From Gammaproteobacteria bacterium (lineage in GTDB: Bacteria; Pseudomonadota; Gammaproteobacteria; HK1): a DNA stretch of 5,524 nucleotides. Numbering within the stretch: position 1 is the first letter of the stretch; the number at the start of each line of letters is the position of its first letter. The notes below the pieces were generated by a model that saw nothing but the letters and a program-made list of their open reading frames with translations, was not told the DNA's origin and did no database searches. The stretch covers positions 1 through 5,524 of the forward strand of contig JAGRHX010001257.1 of assembly GCA_020444775.1 (NCBI GenBank). The letters are read 5' to 3'. Positions 5,481 through 5,524 of the stretch are shown piece after piece. Position numbers and translations under genes: made by a program.

Positions 5481-5524
5481 CCCTGGGGAGATCCCTGGGG
5501 AGATCCCTGGGGAGATCCCTGGGG
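5481..5524. repeat. 12-bp tandem repeat, cut by the window edge
   Basis: The unit ccctggggagat occurs three times exactly (5481-5492, 5493-5504, 5505-5516), then its first 8 bases (5517-5524) reach the edge, so the true copy number is unknown. The unit is a multiple of three bases. On the + strand one frame reads Pro-Trp-Gly-Asp per unit and is in phase with an ATG at 5412 in a frame open from 5304. Each unit carries one GGGG, giving four G4 tracts separated by 8 nt (5485-5488, 5497-5500, 5509-5512, 5521-5524). Identity between copies suggests recent slippage expansion. There are no unique spacers, so it is not a CRISPR array. Confidence 0.95.

Noticed and set aside
5481..5524. Terminal repeat as a CRISPR array
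   Set aside because: The 12-bp units are directly adjacent with no unique spacers, and no cas gene is present.
5304..5524. Open + strand frame to the right edge as a confident gene
   Set aside because: About 73 codons are open and it contains the PWGD array, but there is no recognisable domain, ribosome binding site or clear coding bias; it is kept only as a finding.

Overview
The window is GC-rich, with compact genes, clear signal peptides, a PHB-granule depolymerase and a PEP-CTERM surface protein. Together these suggest a beta- or gammaproteobacterium that stores polyhydroxybutyrate and has an exosortase sorting system. No ribosomal or other taxonomic marker is present, so this placement is inference.

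Layout. (1) The left edge holds the last ~100 codons of phaZ, an intracellular PHB depolymerase (+ strand, ends at 314). (2) Positions 315-690 have no convincing gene; they carry a strong hairpin (401-427), a short tandem repeat and a palindrome. (3) A two-component pair follows on the + strand: a membrane sensor histidine kinase (691-2898) and, 28 bp later, an OmpR-type response regulator (2927-3676). (4) Two genes for exported proteins lie on the - strand and converge on the regulator: a PEP-CTERM protein (5109-4483) and, 80 bp downstream of it in transcription order, a secreted protein of unknown function with four cysteines (4402-3758). (5) The right ~415 bp, upstream of the PEP-CTERM gene, has no recognised gene. 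It is dense in short inverted repeats and ends in an exact 12-bp tandem repeat cut by the window edge.

How they may work together. The kinase should sense a periplasmic signal through a Cache-like domain and phosphorylate the OmpR-type regulator; the targets cannot be read from the sequence. The PEP-CTERM protein is expected to be exported by Sec and then processed by an exosortase encoded elsewhere. The second secreted protein may share its transcript. Nothing directly links the kinase pair to PHB mobilisation or to the secreted proteins beyond adjacency.

Most unusual points: an NtrB/DctB-style kinase core paired with an OmpR-style regulator; the terminal 12-bp repeat, which reads as Pro-Trp-Gly-Asp units in a frame open to the edge and carries four G4 tracts; and the cluster of inverted repeats before the PEP-CTERM gene. 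I found no clear evidence of a wholly new system.
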